A program made the position numbers and the translations under genes. From Dioscorea cayenensis subsp. rotundata (lineage: Eukaryota > Streptophyta > Magnoliopsida > Dioscoreales > Dioscoreaceae): 64,000 nt of DNA. This document shows positions 1 through 12,652 of this stretch, in pieces. The stretch is taken from NCBI RefSeq assembly GCF_009730915.1, contig NC_052480.1:3968001-4032000 (forward strand). Direction: 5' to 3'. The stretch's first letter is position 1. Every line of letters begins with the position of its first letter. The notes beneath the pieces were generated by a model, which worked only from the letters and a program-made list of their open reading frames with translations, was not told the origin of the DNA and did not search any database.

Positions 1-459
1 TTATAAGTAATATAGATAAAAATTTAAATGTTATAAAAAAATTAAAATTGTTTCTCAAAACGCTCTACATAATACAGATGGAAGACAATGTCGAAACTAT
101 CCAGTGCATAGCTGCCAGCAAAAAAAAAGCAAGAGAACCAACAAGAGGGGCATTAATGTAAGTTGTGGGTTCAGAGTGCAGATAATCAGTTCTATATATC
201 ATCAAGTAATGCATCATTTTGATCAGAACCACCAACGACCTCACGGTCCGCACCAATTAACATGTTTGGGTCCATTTGCGTGCAAGAATTGGAGGCCATC
301 TTGGCACCCAATTTTATTTGGATGGTTTGCCAAAGATGGCAATGAAGAACCTGTGTTGTATTCTTTGAAGAAATTTTGTACCAAATCCCACCATGCATGT
401 ATGACATTTTCAGAGGATTCTCTCCAAGAATGTAATCCACCTGATGTACATACATTCAT

Positions 460-2968
460 GCGGTCAAATTACTTAATTGACCATGCTGCATTACGTGACG
501 TTATAATATTAATATATCAATGTTATATATCTCTTCCCATTTGTAGTACCATGTGATGTATAGTTATTTGTTTCTTGTCTTTTGTAAGCCATTGCTTACA
601 CCAAGTACAATGTGTGAACCTTTTGAATATATGCCGTATGTACTGTAATGTATACTTTTCCCCCCTTTAATTAATTTTAACTATGAAATTATTATTATTT
701 GTTTTGACCCTTCGATCAAGATGAACTACATTTAAGAAAATATATATAATTTTTTGAGTTTCTTTTTGTACACAAGAAAAATGCTCATTAAATTTCCATA
801 GCGACATTTTTAAATAAATTTAAAATTATATATATTATCTATTAATATTCAATAACAGTTGTGTATATGCGTGTCATGTTTTTTTTATTATTTTTTATAG
901 ATGCAATAAGTGTATATACAGTCAAAGCATGCACCGAACCAAAAATTTAATTATTTAACTCGTACGCTTCACCTGAAAGCAAAGATTTTGGATTACGAAC
1001 TTACACCCACGTACAATCGGGGACTTAATTATAATTACATATATGATAAGATTTAAACTCGAAAATCTTAAATCCCCACACCAATGTTTTATGCAGTGGA
1101 ACCAATATTTATAAGATTTGTTTTATTGTAAAAGATTTAGATACAACTTAACTGATCTATCTAATTGTACGTCTTGATTGACCTAGTTCTAACAGTCTTA
1201 TCATATTCGTAGATGAAACAAATAAAAAATGATTATGATTATTTTATAATGAAAAGCTAATTAATGGGCTTATTTTTTAAATGGTTCAGAACCAGTTAAA
1301 TAATAATTTGATGGGGAAAGAAGATGCCAATGAGATGATGAAGTTTACCTTCTTCTTCTTCTTCTTTTTGGGAAAAAGGAGCGGAACGAACCTCCCACTA
1401 AAGACCCAGGGGATGTGCATGTACGCCGATGGAATAAATGAGGATGACGTACGCTCACGTGGGCACTGAACCACCCATACACAACCACTATTCACAATTC
1501 TTTGAAATGTATTTCAGTGGAATCGAACTCTCACCACTCAGTGAAGAGCTTCATCGGCGACCCATGTATCTCAAATAGACCCAAAGTCGTTGGCACTGCT
1601 AGTGTACCCACATAAACAAAGAGTATCTCTTTTGCATAATCTAAGGTGTTGTTGCAATTGAAGGTGTGGTTTGAGGAGATAATGTACTTTGCATAAGTGG
1701 ATATCAAGAATATCGTGGAAGTCACCTATTGGAGATTGCCAGAAGCATTCATTTTTATAAATTAATCCACCTTCGAAAAAAAAAAATGTTAAAAGCACTA
1801 ATATATATCTTTTTCTATCATCTAAGGAAAACAAAATTATTATGATGCTTGGTCATCTTACAAAAACATTTTAAAAATTTACATACATTAACATCTTAGA
1901 AAAAAAAGTAATTCATCATTCTCCATATCAAAACAAATTAAAAATAAAAATAAAAATAAAAACTTGACAAGAAAATAATATGTCATGATAATTTAACCAT
2001 TAATTATAACTATTATTTCCGACTAACCATACAACTAAAAATATAACTAAAATGTAATTTGCCATAATAGGTCATCTTTACTTTAAAATTGCAACAAATT
2101 ATTATACACTAATGAGAATTGTTAATATTCAATTAGCTTTACAAGTAAAAATCAGCATAAAATATAGATCAAACTATTTTTTTTAATGTTTTTCTAAAAT
2201 AATGAAGTAAAAAAATAAACAATAGTGTAAATTTTTTTTAATAAAATTTTTTAATTGACTCTAGCTAGGTTATATATATGTATATATATGTATATCAATA
2301 TGCAAATATAATAACCTGGTGTATATTGTGTTGTTGATGAAGGAAAAAATTGAAGAGAACCTTGCAGATGAAATTCTCGGCTTGAATTCTAAAGAATCTA
2401 AAGAACTATCTTTCTCTTTATCAACCAAAGTTCTCTACATACAAGCATAAAAATAAATCAAATCATACATACATATAAATAAATATTAATTAAAACTCAA
2501 TAATAAAATTCTCATATATTTCATACTCTAGATAGAAGGACCCTGGCACTAGCAAACTTATTATCCCAACTAAATATACCAATTCTTCTTCATTTGCTCC
2601 AAGTGATTGTATATATTTGGCATACGCGCGCCTCATCATTTGTTGCTCTCAAAATCGATATGAAGCTCCCCGTAATAATTCATCCTACCAAATATCAAAC
2701 TCTTAATTAAAAATTAATCTCAATCAATTTCCCAATAAATAAAATCAAATTCAATTTAATAATCAATCAATCAACTCAACCTTGAATTCCGAGTATGAAT
2801 AATAATTACCATTAACATGGGAGCCGATCAAATCACTGTACTTCCTTTCATATTTAATTACAAATTTCATTATATATTAGATGCAAATCAAATATATTAT
2901 TTTAATTTTAATTAAATACTTAAATGAAAATTCATGTATTTTAAATTAATTGATATTAAAACTATTAG
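460..2968. other. introns and exon remnants of the GH9 copy
   Basis: AT-rich sequence between the GH9 pieces. It holds the internal exon remnants listed in the pseudogene entry and one unit of a dispersed repeat near 1005-1100. No other gene is visible. Confidence 0.6.
1005..1100. repeat. dispersed short repeat, copy 1
   Basis: This stretch shares an ordered series of short blocks with 39145-39240 on the same strand: AATCGGGGACT, TTATAATTAC, a degenerate GAA/AAACTNGA block, TAAATCCCC and ATGTTT followed by a CAGTGGA/CACTGAA word. The AACT-rich core resembles a degenerate reverse B box of Pol III genes, so a tRNA-derived SINE family is likely. The ends are not defined. Confidence 0.45.
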
Positions 2969-3390
2969 TTATTCTAATATCACCTTCTTAGCAACACTCA
3001 ACAACATTGTTGAGAATTTTTTATCAGCTACTCGGAAAACCAAGGTCGCAGCCACAGTCTCTCCGGCGACATTAGAGCCCGGTTTCTCCGGCGAGACAAA
3101 ATAAACTATCCTAGAAGTGTCCATGTCTTCAGGGCGTTCCCAACACTGGTGGTCAGCATTGGGGTTTCCAACGCCGACGTAAAGCTTGCCCAAGGTGGCG
3201 ACGGCGGCATTGAGAAGATAGTATGTGGCCCAGCGGACAGCGGCACGGCCAATGGCGAGGTTGTTTGGGGTCATGTGATTGCTGAACTCGGTTATGGCCC
3301 ATGAGAGCATGGTGGTACGTGGTGAAGGCCATTGGGAAGTTGAACTTCACGTTGTCGCCGGCGTCGTCGTAGCCGCCGGTGAGGTTCACC

Positions 3391-5877
3391 TTGGAAGTGC
3401 GAAATGGTTTTTAGTTTATGTTAATCAACGATGAGATTGGGAATATTAAATGTTTAAAAATGTTGTGGTAATTTATGATAATTATATTTGGTTGGATATT
3501 TATATTTACAATTTTGAACAAGTTTAAATTTAAAGTAAAATAAAATTTGAAATCAAAATAATTAAATTATAACATCCAAGATTAATTTTTGCATATTTTT
3601 TTCAAAATAATTTTTGTATGTAAAATTTTAAGTAAATGGAAAGTGAAGATAAAATATAATTTTTATTAAAAAAAATTAATTATAATAAAAATAAATAAAA
3701 TTTCCAAGTTGAAGATATTTTTAAAATAATATTATCTAAAATTATTTTTTTTATCCGACAGTTGAAGTATGAAGTTTTAAAAAATTATTTTTTTTATCCG
3801 ACAGTTGAAGTATGAAATTTTAAAAAATTATTTTTTTAAATAAAAAGACATATTTGTTAAAAAAAAAATTATATTATCACCAACTTGGTAATTCCCCATA
3901 GTCACATATTTTAGTGGTAATGGAATTATCAAGTTTTTTAGTAATATTTCAAAGTTGGTAATTATAGATTACCTTTAATATTACCACGGTTACCAACTCA
4001 AACATAGTAATCTAAAAAGATTACCTCGTAATGTAATAGGCGATAATGTCAAAAATATTATCGCGAACCCTGAAAATTATATATTTTTTTTTTCAATTGT
4101 GGTTTTAATTATACCTAAATTGTGGTAATATTTAATTAAAAGAATACTTTTTTATTAAAAGATATTTGGAGAATATTATTTGTTTTGTATTATTAATGAA
4201 TTATGATTGTTATAAATGGCCAAACTATTTTCCACTAAAAAATTATATATATATATATATAATTGCCTTTATATTATTAATAATTACAAAGCATTAATCA
4301 GAATAGTTAAGATAAATCCTAAAACACAATGATCACGTTTCATTATTATTTTATAAGTGTTATTTATTTATTTATATACAAACGCATTTATTTTTATTAA
4401 ATTAATTAAGTACAATAATAAACATAAATTAAATAGAAAATTGTTCATCCTATTGAAAAACATATGAAAATATCAATTGATATTTTGTTATCTGTTATGG
4501 TTCAAATTTATAGTTTCTTTACATTTATTTTAATACATGTGGTTTATCCACTTAACCTATCCTCCCACAATTGATATTTCATTTCTCTCTCAAATCAAAT
4601 ATTAAGATTTAAATATGTAGTTTGACCAAGTTATTTAAAAAAATAAAAATAAACTAGTCCTTACGAACATCTAATAAACTAATACATATAAACAAATAAA
4701 ATAAAAAAAAAGAAAACAATATATATATATAAGATAAGAGGAGCACATTAGCCAATGAACCATCAATGAGTCCATAGTTAGATCTCCAAATTCTGATCAG
4801 TAGGAAGCCTGCCTGATCTCTGGCCTTCAAAGAACAAAATTGATTTCTCCAATGCATCAATATAGTTTGGATGTGCGTCAACAAAATTCCTAAACAAAAA
4901 TAAACCTAAAAGAATCAAAGGAAATATCAACCTAATTGAGTCCATTAATTGATCCTCAAAGCTCAACCAAGTCATTAAATATATATATATAGCCTAACAC
5001 TTTCATCATACTCTAATTTGAGTCAAATCCAATGCTTTGAAAAGTGTTATTAGGTGTGTTTGGATGAGGACAATGATTACTAAAAAGGGGAATAGACACA
5101 AATTTTAATGCTAACACCTGTTTAAATAGTACATGAATAGGAATTGAATCCTTCCAAGGTTGATTTCCATTACTCTTAAATGTGAGAGTAATAGAGAGGA
5201 ATTGATGAGATTTGACATATTTGGTCTATTCTCATAATTGCTTCAATATTTTTTAATTTAATAATAATAATAATATGATCTATTTATTATAAATATTTAA
5301 TCATAATCATTAAAATTAATAATAATATCTAATATTTCGAAATAGAGTAGTTTTATATATCCTACCTTTATTAAAAAAATAATACATCAAATATTTATTT
5401 ATAATAATAAATTATACTAATTAAAATTAATCATAATTAAAGTAAATTATTTAGTTAATATTTGGTAATAATTTAAGTAAAAAAATGTACAAAATATTTC
5501 ACAAATTTAAAATTTATCACAAATAGTATTTTAATATTATTTATTAGCACTAAGGACAAAATAGTAATTTTACCATTTTTTCTCTTCCTCTCGTCTGATT
5601 CCCAATAAATTTTGTGCAAATCAAACACTTATCATTCCTTCTTATTACCATTACCATACCCATTTATTTTTCCCATTCAAATTCCATAAGGAATGAAGTT
5701 TAGTTTTATTATTCAATTTGATTCATGATTCTAGGGGTACTGTCCAATAGATGAAGTGGAGTTTAATTAGTTCTTGGTAACTTACAAGAGTGGTTTATTG
5801 AACTTTGATTTTAAGATAGATCTATTAACTAATAGGAGTATTATTATCCTTGCATTACTTGATTCATATAAAATTAA
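3391..5877. other. AT-rich intergenic sequence
   Basis: No coding signal is visible. It contains a 43-bp tandem duplication near 3739-3826 and a stretch beginning about 5052 (GTGTGTTTGGATGAGG) that resembles the start of common plant MITEs. A plausible partner near 5620 (CAAATCAAACAC) is imperfect, so I do not call an element. Confidence 0.5.
3739..3826. repeat. tandem duplication, about 43-bp unit
   Basis: The word ATCCGACAGTTGAAGTATGA occurs twice, about 43 bp apart, each time preceded by a T run and followed by TTTTAAAAAATTA. The copies differ at about one position, so the duplication is recent or the array small. Confidence 0.75.
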
Positions 5878-6574
5878 GGGCCCGTTTGGTAAGAGAGAAA
5901 GTTATTACTTTGTCAGGGAAAGTAATAATAGATGTGAATCATTTTCATCTGTTTGATTTGTAAACCAAGTGTGTAAAGTAATGGTCAAAATGTAGTCACT
6001 TTTCCTTTGACCAGTGAAAGTGATTCATAGGGGAGGGGGTGTGAAACACTGAAAGAGATTACATCGTGGGATGTAATCTTGTGACATTTGTTAAATGATC
6101 AAATTACCCAAATAAAGTTCTTTTTTTCAATTAAAATTTTTTTTCTTTCATAATAAAAATTAATGAAATAATCACAAAAAGATTAAATTATGTTAAAGAT
6201 TAGTTTTTTCATTAAAAATTGCTTTTCATAACAAGATTTTTAAGATAACAAATTAATTAGATATTAAAATTTTGAAAGAAAGCATTATTTTTTAATTAAT
6301 TTTTGAATTTGTTTTCAGATAACAAATTTAAAGATTAATTAAATAATTATTAATATAAATAATTTTTAAAATAATTTAATAGTTGACCGTAACTTTGTTT
6401 GAAAAGCCTGCTTACATCAAACGGATGAATTAACTTTACATGCGTTTAGATTATAATTTTCCGGAAACATAACAAATGTTGTAATATAACTTTACAAAGA
6501 AATACTAGAGAAAGACTTTACGGAAAAAAAATTTATTGGAAAAATATATCCCTACAAAGCACCAAACGGACCCC
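5878..6574. mobile_element. MITE-like element, hAT-type termini
   Basis: The left end reads GGGCCCGTTTGGT and the right end ACCAAACGGACCCC, inverted repeats of about 13 bp with one mismatch. The interior (about 700 bp) is AT-rich and non-coding. The GGGCCCGTTTGG terminus is common in plant non-autonomous hAT or Harbinger-type elements. No clear target-site duplication could be read, so the superfamily is uncertain. Confidence 0.6.
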
Positions 6575-6745
6575 AAGTGAAAGAGGGAGAAAGATATTAT
6601 TTGGTTGATTCATGAAATTAATCAATTTGATGCCTTGCAACTGAGAAAAAAGTAATGGTCATTGAACTCTGATTAAGATTAGAACATTGTGACCACCAAT
6701 CAATGAGTTCAATTATTTTGCTTGATCCTTTTGGCTCCCTGTGTA

Positions 6746-6776
<31 letters not shown>

Positions 6777-7560
6777 AGGTACAAACTTTTAAGGAGAATA
6801 TTTATTGATAGCAATGCTAAATTAAGAATCTGGTGCACCATCTTAGCTAGTGCATCACTATACTTGTATAGCTGGTATGTGTATTATTGTACATGTATGT
6901 TTTTTTGATAACTCTTTTGTGGGTGGTACTTGTTGTTTTTATTAAAAAAAAATGAAAAATAAAAATTTGATTAGCAAATATTGTTAATTACTCTCTCCAT
7001 TCTAAATACAAGTCGTTTTAAGAAAAAATATTCTAAAATAGTTGTCGTTTTACAATATCAAAGCAATATTTATTTATTTTTTCCAATTTTACCCATCTTT
7101 AATTTTCTAAGTGATATAAATGAAGAGAGTAATATTTATAGTCCCAAAAAAATATATGGTTCCAAGAGAGAGATGGTTTTATAATTTAGTTGATTTTTAT
7201 ATTAAATTTTAAAAAATTTAATGTTACATCTTTAAACGACATGTATTTTAGAATAGAAAGAGTATTAAATTTTTAAAATTTTTGTCAAATATAAAAATTA
7301 AAAGCTAAAAAATAAGCGAAGGGGTTCTACGTGTGTTGTTATGGAAGTGTGGTTTGCATACGCCTTTAAGAAATTTAAAATTAAGTGGGCTAGGTTTTGG
7401 AATTTTATCTTTTTTAAATTCTGATTGATTGTGAAAATTAACTCTAAATATATTATTTTTTAAAATTCATATGTAAACTTTATATTCCATGGTTTTTATT
7501 TGAAGTTTTGAGATTAATAAGATATTAATTAATTAATAAATTTTGAAGATATTTATTTTC
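6575..7560. other. AT-rich intergenic sequence
   Basis: No gene seen. It contains a (TA)n microsatellite near 6748-6772 and otherwise low-complexity AT-rich DNA. Confidence 0.5.
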
Positions 7561-7850
7561 TCTCAGAGAAATACAACTCTTTTTTAGAAAGTTTAAAAGT
7601 AATATTGTAATTTTAATTTATTTTTTCTCACATGAAATGCTGAGACAAGGACATGGTATACATGACAAAATTATTAACAAGGACATGCAAAATCTGATTG
7701 TATTATCTCAGAGAAATACAATCCTTTTTTAGAAAGTTTAAAACTAATAATATGATATTAATTTATTTTTTCTCACATGAAATGCCGCGACAAGGACATG
7801 GTATACATGACAAAATTATTAACAAGGGCATACCAAATCTGATTATATTT
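7561..7850. repeat. 145-bp tandem duplication
   Basis: Two head-to-tail copies (7561-7705 and 7706-7850), each starting TCTCAGAGAAATACAA and each containing GACAAGGACATGGTATACAT and ACAAAATTATTAACAAGG. The copies differ by scattered substitutions and small indels. No open frame is conserved across both. Confidence 0.85.
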
Positions 7851-9249
7851 GTCAGGATTTGCGCACACACCCTTAAAAGTTTCCAAACTAAATGATTATT
7901 TTGGTGGTTGCAATGGCATCATTTTTAACACTTCAAATTTACGGCTTCATTTTTTTAGGCTTAACTTGTATTTTATTTTGGTTACTAACTTCTATTTGTA
8001 TAAAAAAGAATATTCATCTTTGATCTTGTTTCTCCGACAAGTCAGTTGCAAGTAACCTGATTTATCTGTCTGACGTGGTTGCTAGAAAATCACTGTCATC
8101 CCATGCTCGACACCTCACCAGCTTACGTGGAGGGTCCAGCTCAGCGTGTCTTGTCACCCAAGCAAAGTAACGGCACGCCAGCTTCTCTATTCGTATTTAG
8201 GTTCCTTTCCCTTTTTCTCTAAACCTCGTTTGAGACTCTAATTCCTCAATCTCTTCTTCTCTTCTCCCTGTCCCATTCGTCGATTGAGGACAATCGCTAG
8301 AGAGTGCGATGATCTTCTCCAATATGGCTTTTCTTTGTATTTCTTCCCCCATCCTCTTCTTCTCCAACCTTTTCTTCCCTTTTGAAAGCAACGATTTTTC
8401 TGTCTTACTTTTTACAGTAAGGAAGGCAAGGATCCAGTGAGGTCCCGTGAGATCGGTGATTGATGTCGATCAACTGGGAGGTTTGACCACCAAGAGGAGA
8501 AGTCCTAAAATATCGTGAGTTTTTATTTTATTTTATTTTATTTTTTTGGTGTGTTTATCTTAAAATCTGGTTTGAACTTATGGGAGAACTTTGTTTTTTT
8601 TACTCCCTTTCTTCTTGTCGGCTATATGAAAAAGAACTCTTTTTTTGTGGTGTTTGCTTTGCAAAGTTTTTTTTTATTTTTTTTTTTTTATTTTTTTCTT
8701 TAAATGAAGGTGAGATGATGATCTTGAGTTCTTGGTGCATGATTATCACTCATTTCTTTTTTAACTTTGATTTTCTTTTCACAAAGAAAAGAAAAGCTGC
8801 ATTTTTTCTTGGTGTTCTGGTTCTGCAATGTTTGCTTGTGTGAAGAAAATTTGGATTTTTTCTAAATGAAGTTTGGTGAAGAGGAAGAAACTGAGCATTA
8901 GAAGAGGGGCCAGTTACACCACCACACAAGGAGCAGAAAAAAAGCACAACTTGGAGGCAACCTATGATGAAAATTGAAGGACAAGGAAAAAAAACCCGAT
9001 GCAAAGCACAATGAGGGAGATGCTACCAAAAAAAGAAAAGCTTGGCTTCCACTAGGTATTGGGGCTCCAGCAACTAGTGATGGCACACAAGGAAGACAAA
9101 CTTGAAGACATTGAAGATGAAGCTGCACATGTTCATTTTGGAGTTTGCAGTTTTGTTGAGGGATCTATAATGTTCATTTTGTATGTATTGCACAAATAAA
9201 ACCATTACATGTACAGAATGTGTTACTCTCTCTCATTTATGGATGCAAA
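7851..9249. other. gene-free stretch, possible remnant near 8190-9190
   Basis: The sequence at 8190-8400 is CT-rich, like a plant 5' leader, and 8880-9190 is purine-rich. However, no open frame longer than about 90 codons and no recognisable protein family is present. It may be a decayed gene or transposon. I cannot decide. Confidence 0.3.
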
Positions 9250-11588
9250 TGTCACGTCCCAGCTCCCACGTACGGGCTCATGAGGATCGGGTCACCGCAT
9301 CCAATGGGACTGGGCCCCACCGGGTGCAAGGCCTCGCTTAAAAAAACCCCGGTCGAGTCAACCCTAACAAGCGGATATGAATAGAACACAAAAGCACGAA
9401 ATAGGATACTTGGAAACCCGAATACTACAACACGGACTTTAGCAAATCTCTGAATACAAATACAACCCAACAATTGAGAATTACAAATACAATCGAATAC
9501 AAGTCTTACACTCACAAGGTAATAACAAGATACGATAACGCAGCATAATACGACTCCGACACCCCTGCACCTAAACTTGATCTTCTCCCGCGAGACAATG
9601 AGTGCATGAGCCACAAGGGCCCGATGAGGATCGCAGATCAAACAACGTGTATAGCGGATATTGCGTAATAATAGCTCATGCTTCACATCGTAATCACGAA
9701 AATACGCGTAGTAATCGGAATAATCCAAAAAACACGAAAAACACGCGAATACATCTCCTCACGCTAATAGCGAAATCAACAAAGACGGGTCGGATCTTCG
9801 ACTATGAAGTCGAATGTAATGCGAGCGATCGTAATATCAACACCGTAGTGCCGGATCTTCGACCGCAGATGGGGTAGCGCTTACTACAAAACATGTGCAC
9901 ATGGCTAGGGACTTACTCCTCCTAGTCTGAGCCGTAAAATGGAGATGTACTAAAAACCGCAGTAAAATCATGAATCACGATGAGGAATTCTCTGAATAAA
10001 TAATGCAAATAAGAAAATAAATAAATAAACATAAATACCACGCAAATAAATAAATAAATAAAATTATCAAACAATGCAATAATTAAAATAATAATTATTG
10101 CCAGAAATACGGAATTATACAGTGCGAGAGCTTATCCGGCTCCGAAGCTACAGAGTTGGGTTCACCAAGTCCCGCTGAACTACTGACCCGGTATGGATCT
10201 ACCTGCATGAATAATCTAATTTAGGTGACAAATCTTGGGCCGGGCCTAAATTACAACTATAGCTCAAGCTAATTCAACAAATAAAAGAGTTCAAAGCTAG
10301 CAAGACAACAGAACAATCATGCACATACTAGCAACTAAAAGTTTACAAGAGAAATAAGGAGTTAAGCCAACAAAAAATCAACTATACATATACATATACT
10401 CCAGGAAGGCTATGAAATAAGCACCAGCACATCAAAATTTTCAAAACTAATAATCATCATTAACACATGTTTCATATTATAAAAATCTATATTCCTAACA
10501 TGCACTCACAAGCATTTATAAATCAACTTCTTATTTAAAAGAAAAACTAAAATAAACTAAACATTAGCATGAAAAGCCAAGAAATGGATGAATTCTCAAC
10601 GAAAGAGAATTTCTAAAACCTGAACTACACACACACATATATATAAGACATCAATTAAAAACCAAACTAAAACTTAAGATCTCATGATCAACAGGATTAA
10701 GAACTTAATTAAAAGGACAATGTTTAAGAGACATGCTTGCAGACATCATGTTTACATGTATCAAAAGAACACACTCTAGTTGCATGCTCATCTCACCAAA
10801 TTAATTAATAAGAAAACAAAAGCATCATGCCGATTTTCACTAAGGAAACATGCTGACAAACCAACATGCATGACCATATGTTTAATTTTATAAAAAAAAT
10901 AATCAACTAACTTAACATGGCTGCATACTCACAATGTCAAGCTTACAAACATGGAAACCTATATTCAAATAATTCAAAACATGAATGCTAATTTACATGA
11001 CCAGACTTACAAGATGCATACTCAAATATTATAATTAAATTATAGGCATCCCTTGGTAGATACAAGCTTGCAAAATCAAGAGAGATAAATAAAATCTTAA
11101 CAAAATAAGGCTGCAGATTCCAAACCTCTCTATGTTGCAACATGCACACATAGAATTTAAGCTTAAAATTACAAAAGCATGCTACTCATAATTATTCAAA
11201 ATGACCAAAAACACTCAATGACATGAAAAACATGCTCAAATAACTTCTCAGAATTCTAAAGAAAATAACAAGCTTACCTCTAAGCTTGTTGGTGACAAGT
11301 TCCACTCAAAAACCAAGCATAAAGAGAAAAGAAAATGACACCAAAATTCGGCCAAGGTTGAGTTGTTTCAAGGATAAGAGAGTTTGGAGAGCAAGAAGAT
11401 TGGTTGCACAGCTAAACCTATAAAAGCAACCCAAAAACTCAATTAAAAGCCTCCACTAATCAAAAACAGGAAAAACCAATAATCCACCATCAGGCAAGAT
11501 CCGGAAATTAAGGCAATGAAACAAACAGTGGGGCCCACTCACTAAACACCTAGTCAAACCAGTCAAAACATAGATACAAACATTACAG
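9250..11588. mobile_element. probable LTR-retroelement-derived sequence, one end lost in the gap
   Basis: The base composition changes sharply at a TGTCACGTCCCAGC start, the kind of terminus seen on many plant Ty3/gypsy LTRs. The following 2.3 kb is non-coding on both strands and unlike its flanks. The opposite end would lie in the N run, so neither an LTR pair nor a target duplication can be tested. It reads as a broken fossil of unknown age. The assignment is an inference from the terminus and composition only. Confidence 0.35.
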
Positions 11589-12588
11589 NNNNNNNNNNNN
11601 NNNNNNNNNNNNNNNNNNNNNNNNNNNNNNNNNNNNNNNNNNNNNNNNNNNNNNNNNNNNNNNNNNNNNNNNNNNNNNNNNNNNNNNNNNNNNNNNNNNN
11701 NNNNNNNNNNNNNNNNNNNNNNNNNNNNNNNNNNNNNNNNNNNNNNNNNNNNNNNNNNNNNNNNNNNNNNNNNNNNNNNNNNNNNNNNNNNNNNNNNNNN
11801 NNNNNNNNNNNNNNNNNNNNNNNNNNNNNNNNNNNNNNNNNNNNNNNNNNNNNNNNNNNNNNNNNNNNNNNNNNNNNNNNNNNNNNNNNNNNNNNNNNNN
11901 NNNNNNNNNNNNNNNNNNNNNNNNNNNNNNNNNNNNNNNNNNNNNNNNNNNNNNNNNNNNNNNNNNNNNNNNNNNNNNNNNNNNNNNNNNNNNNNNNNNN
12001 NNNNNNNNNNNNNNNNNNNNNNNNNNNNNNNNNNNNNNNNNNNNNNNNNNNNNNNNNNNNNNNNNNNNNNNNNNNNNNNNNNNNNNNNNNNNNNNNNNNN
12101 NNNNNNNNNNNNNNNNNNNNNNNNNNNNNNNNNNNNNNNNNNNNNNNNNNNNNNNNNNNNNNNNNNNNNNNNNNNNNNNNNNNNNNNNNNNNNNNNNNNN
12201 NNNNNNNNNNNNNNNNNNNNNNNNNNNNNNNNNNNNNNNNNNNNNNNNNNNNNNNNNNNNNNNNNNNNNNNNNNNNNNNNNNNNNNNNNNNNNNNNNNNN
12301 NNNNNNNNNNNNNNNNNNNNNNNNNNNNNNNNNNNNNNNNNNNNNNNNNNNNNNNNNNNNNNNNNNNNNNNNNNNNNNNNNNNNNNNNNNNNNNNNNNNN
12401 NNNNNNNNNNNNNNNNNNNNNNNNNNNNNNNNNNNNNNNNNNNNNNNNNNNNNNNNNNNNNNNNNNNNNNNNNNNNNNNNNNNNNNNNNNNNNNNNNNNN
12501 NNNNNNNNNNNNNNNNNNNNNNNNNNNNNNNNNNNNNNNNNNNNNNNNNNNNNNNNNNNNNNNNNNNNNNNNNNNNNNNNNNNNNNNN
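11589..12588. other. assembly gap (1,000 N)
   Basis: Exactly 1,000 N, a length typical of a placeholder gap, so the true distance is unknown. It swallows the promoter of the CHIP gene, whose ATG is only 64 bp beyond it, and the far end of the repeat region to the left. Confidence 0.99.
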
Positions 12589-12652
12589 TAATACAAAAAT
12601 CCAAGAGGGAAATCTTGCAATTCTTGAACTATTTCCAAATTTCATCGAAGCT

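Larger units (their letters stand above)
65..3390 (-). pseudogene. decayed GH9 endo-beta-1,4-glucanase
   Basis: Family-typical GH9 pieces occur in correct order on the minus strand. They are a [12 protein letters not shown] block (about 3370-3330), [15 protein letters not shown] (about 3170-3110), DELL-GAS (about 2685), SWDNKFASARVLL-like (about 2560-2530), ENFICKVL (about 2380), an STYAKY/HTFNC block (about 1710-1640), VDYILGENPLKMSYM (455-400) and SEPTTYINAPLVGSLAFF (about 180-125). GH9 enzymes are secreted or membrane-bound cellulases acting on cell-wall glucan. AT-rich stretches separate the pieces where introns would lie, so this is not a processed copy. Damage is visible: the first exon with the signal or membrane segment is not found, the block ends in an early stop near 2969, a tyrosine codon before the VTST block has become TAG, and the HHRGSS active-site segment reads roughly QHRFF before the frame changes. 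At least five frame changes are needed to follow the family. The glutamate of the SEP motif survives. I infer a dead duplicate of a once normal gene. Confidence 0.88.

Noticed and set aside
104-556. A 150-codon plus-strand frame
   Set aside because: It is the antisense of the GH9 C-terminal remnant, and the minus strand gives clear family sequence.
5052-5700. Possible MITE beginning GTGTGTTTGGATGAGG
   Set aside because: The right end does not give a convincing inverted complement or target duplication, so boundaries cannot be stated.
8190-8460. CT-rich leader-like sequence suggesting a gene start
   Set aside because: No open frame of meaningful length follows, and no protein family is recognisable.
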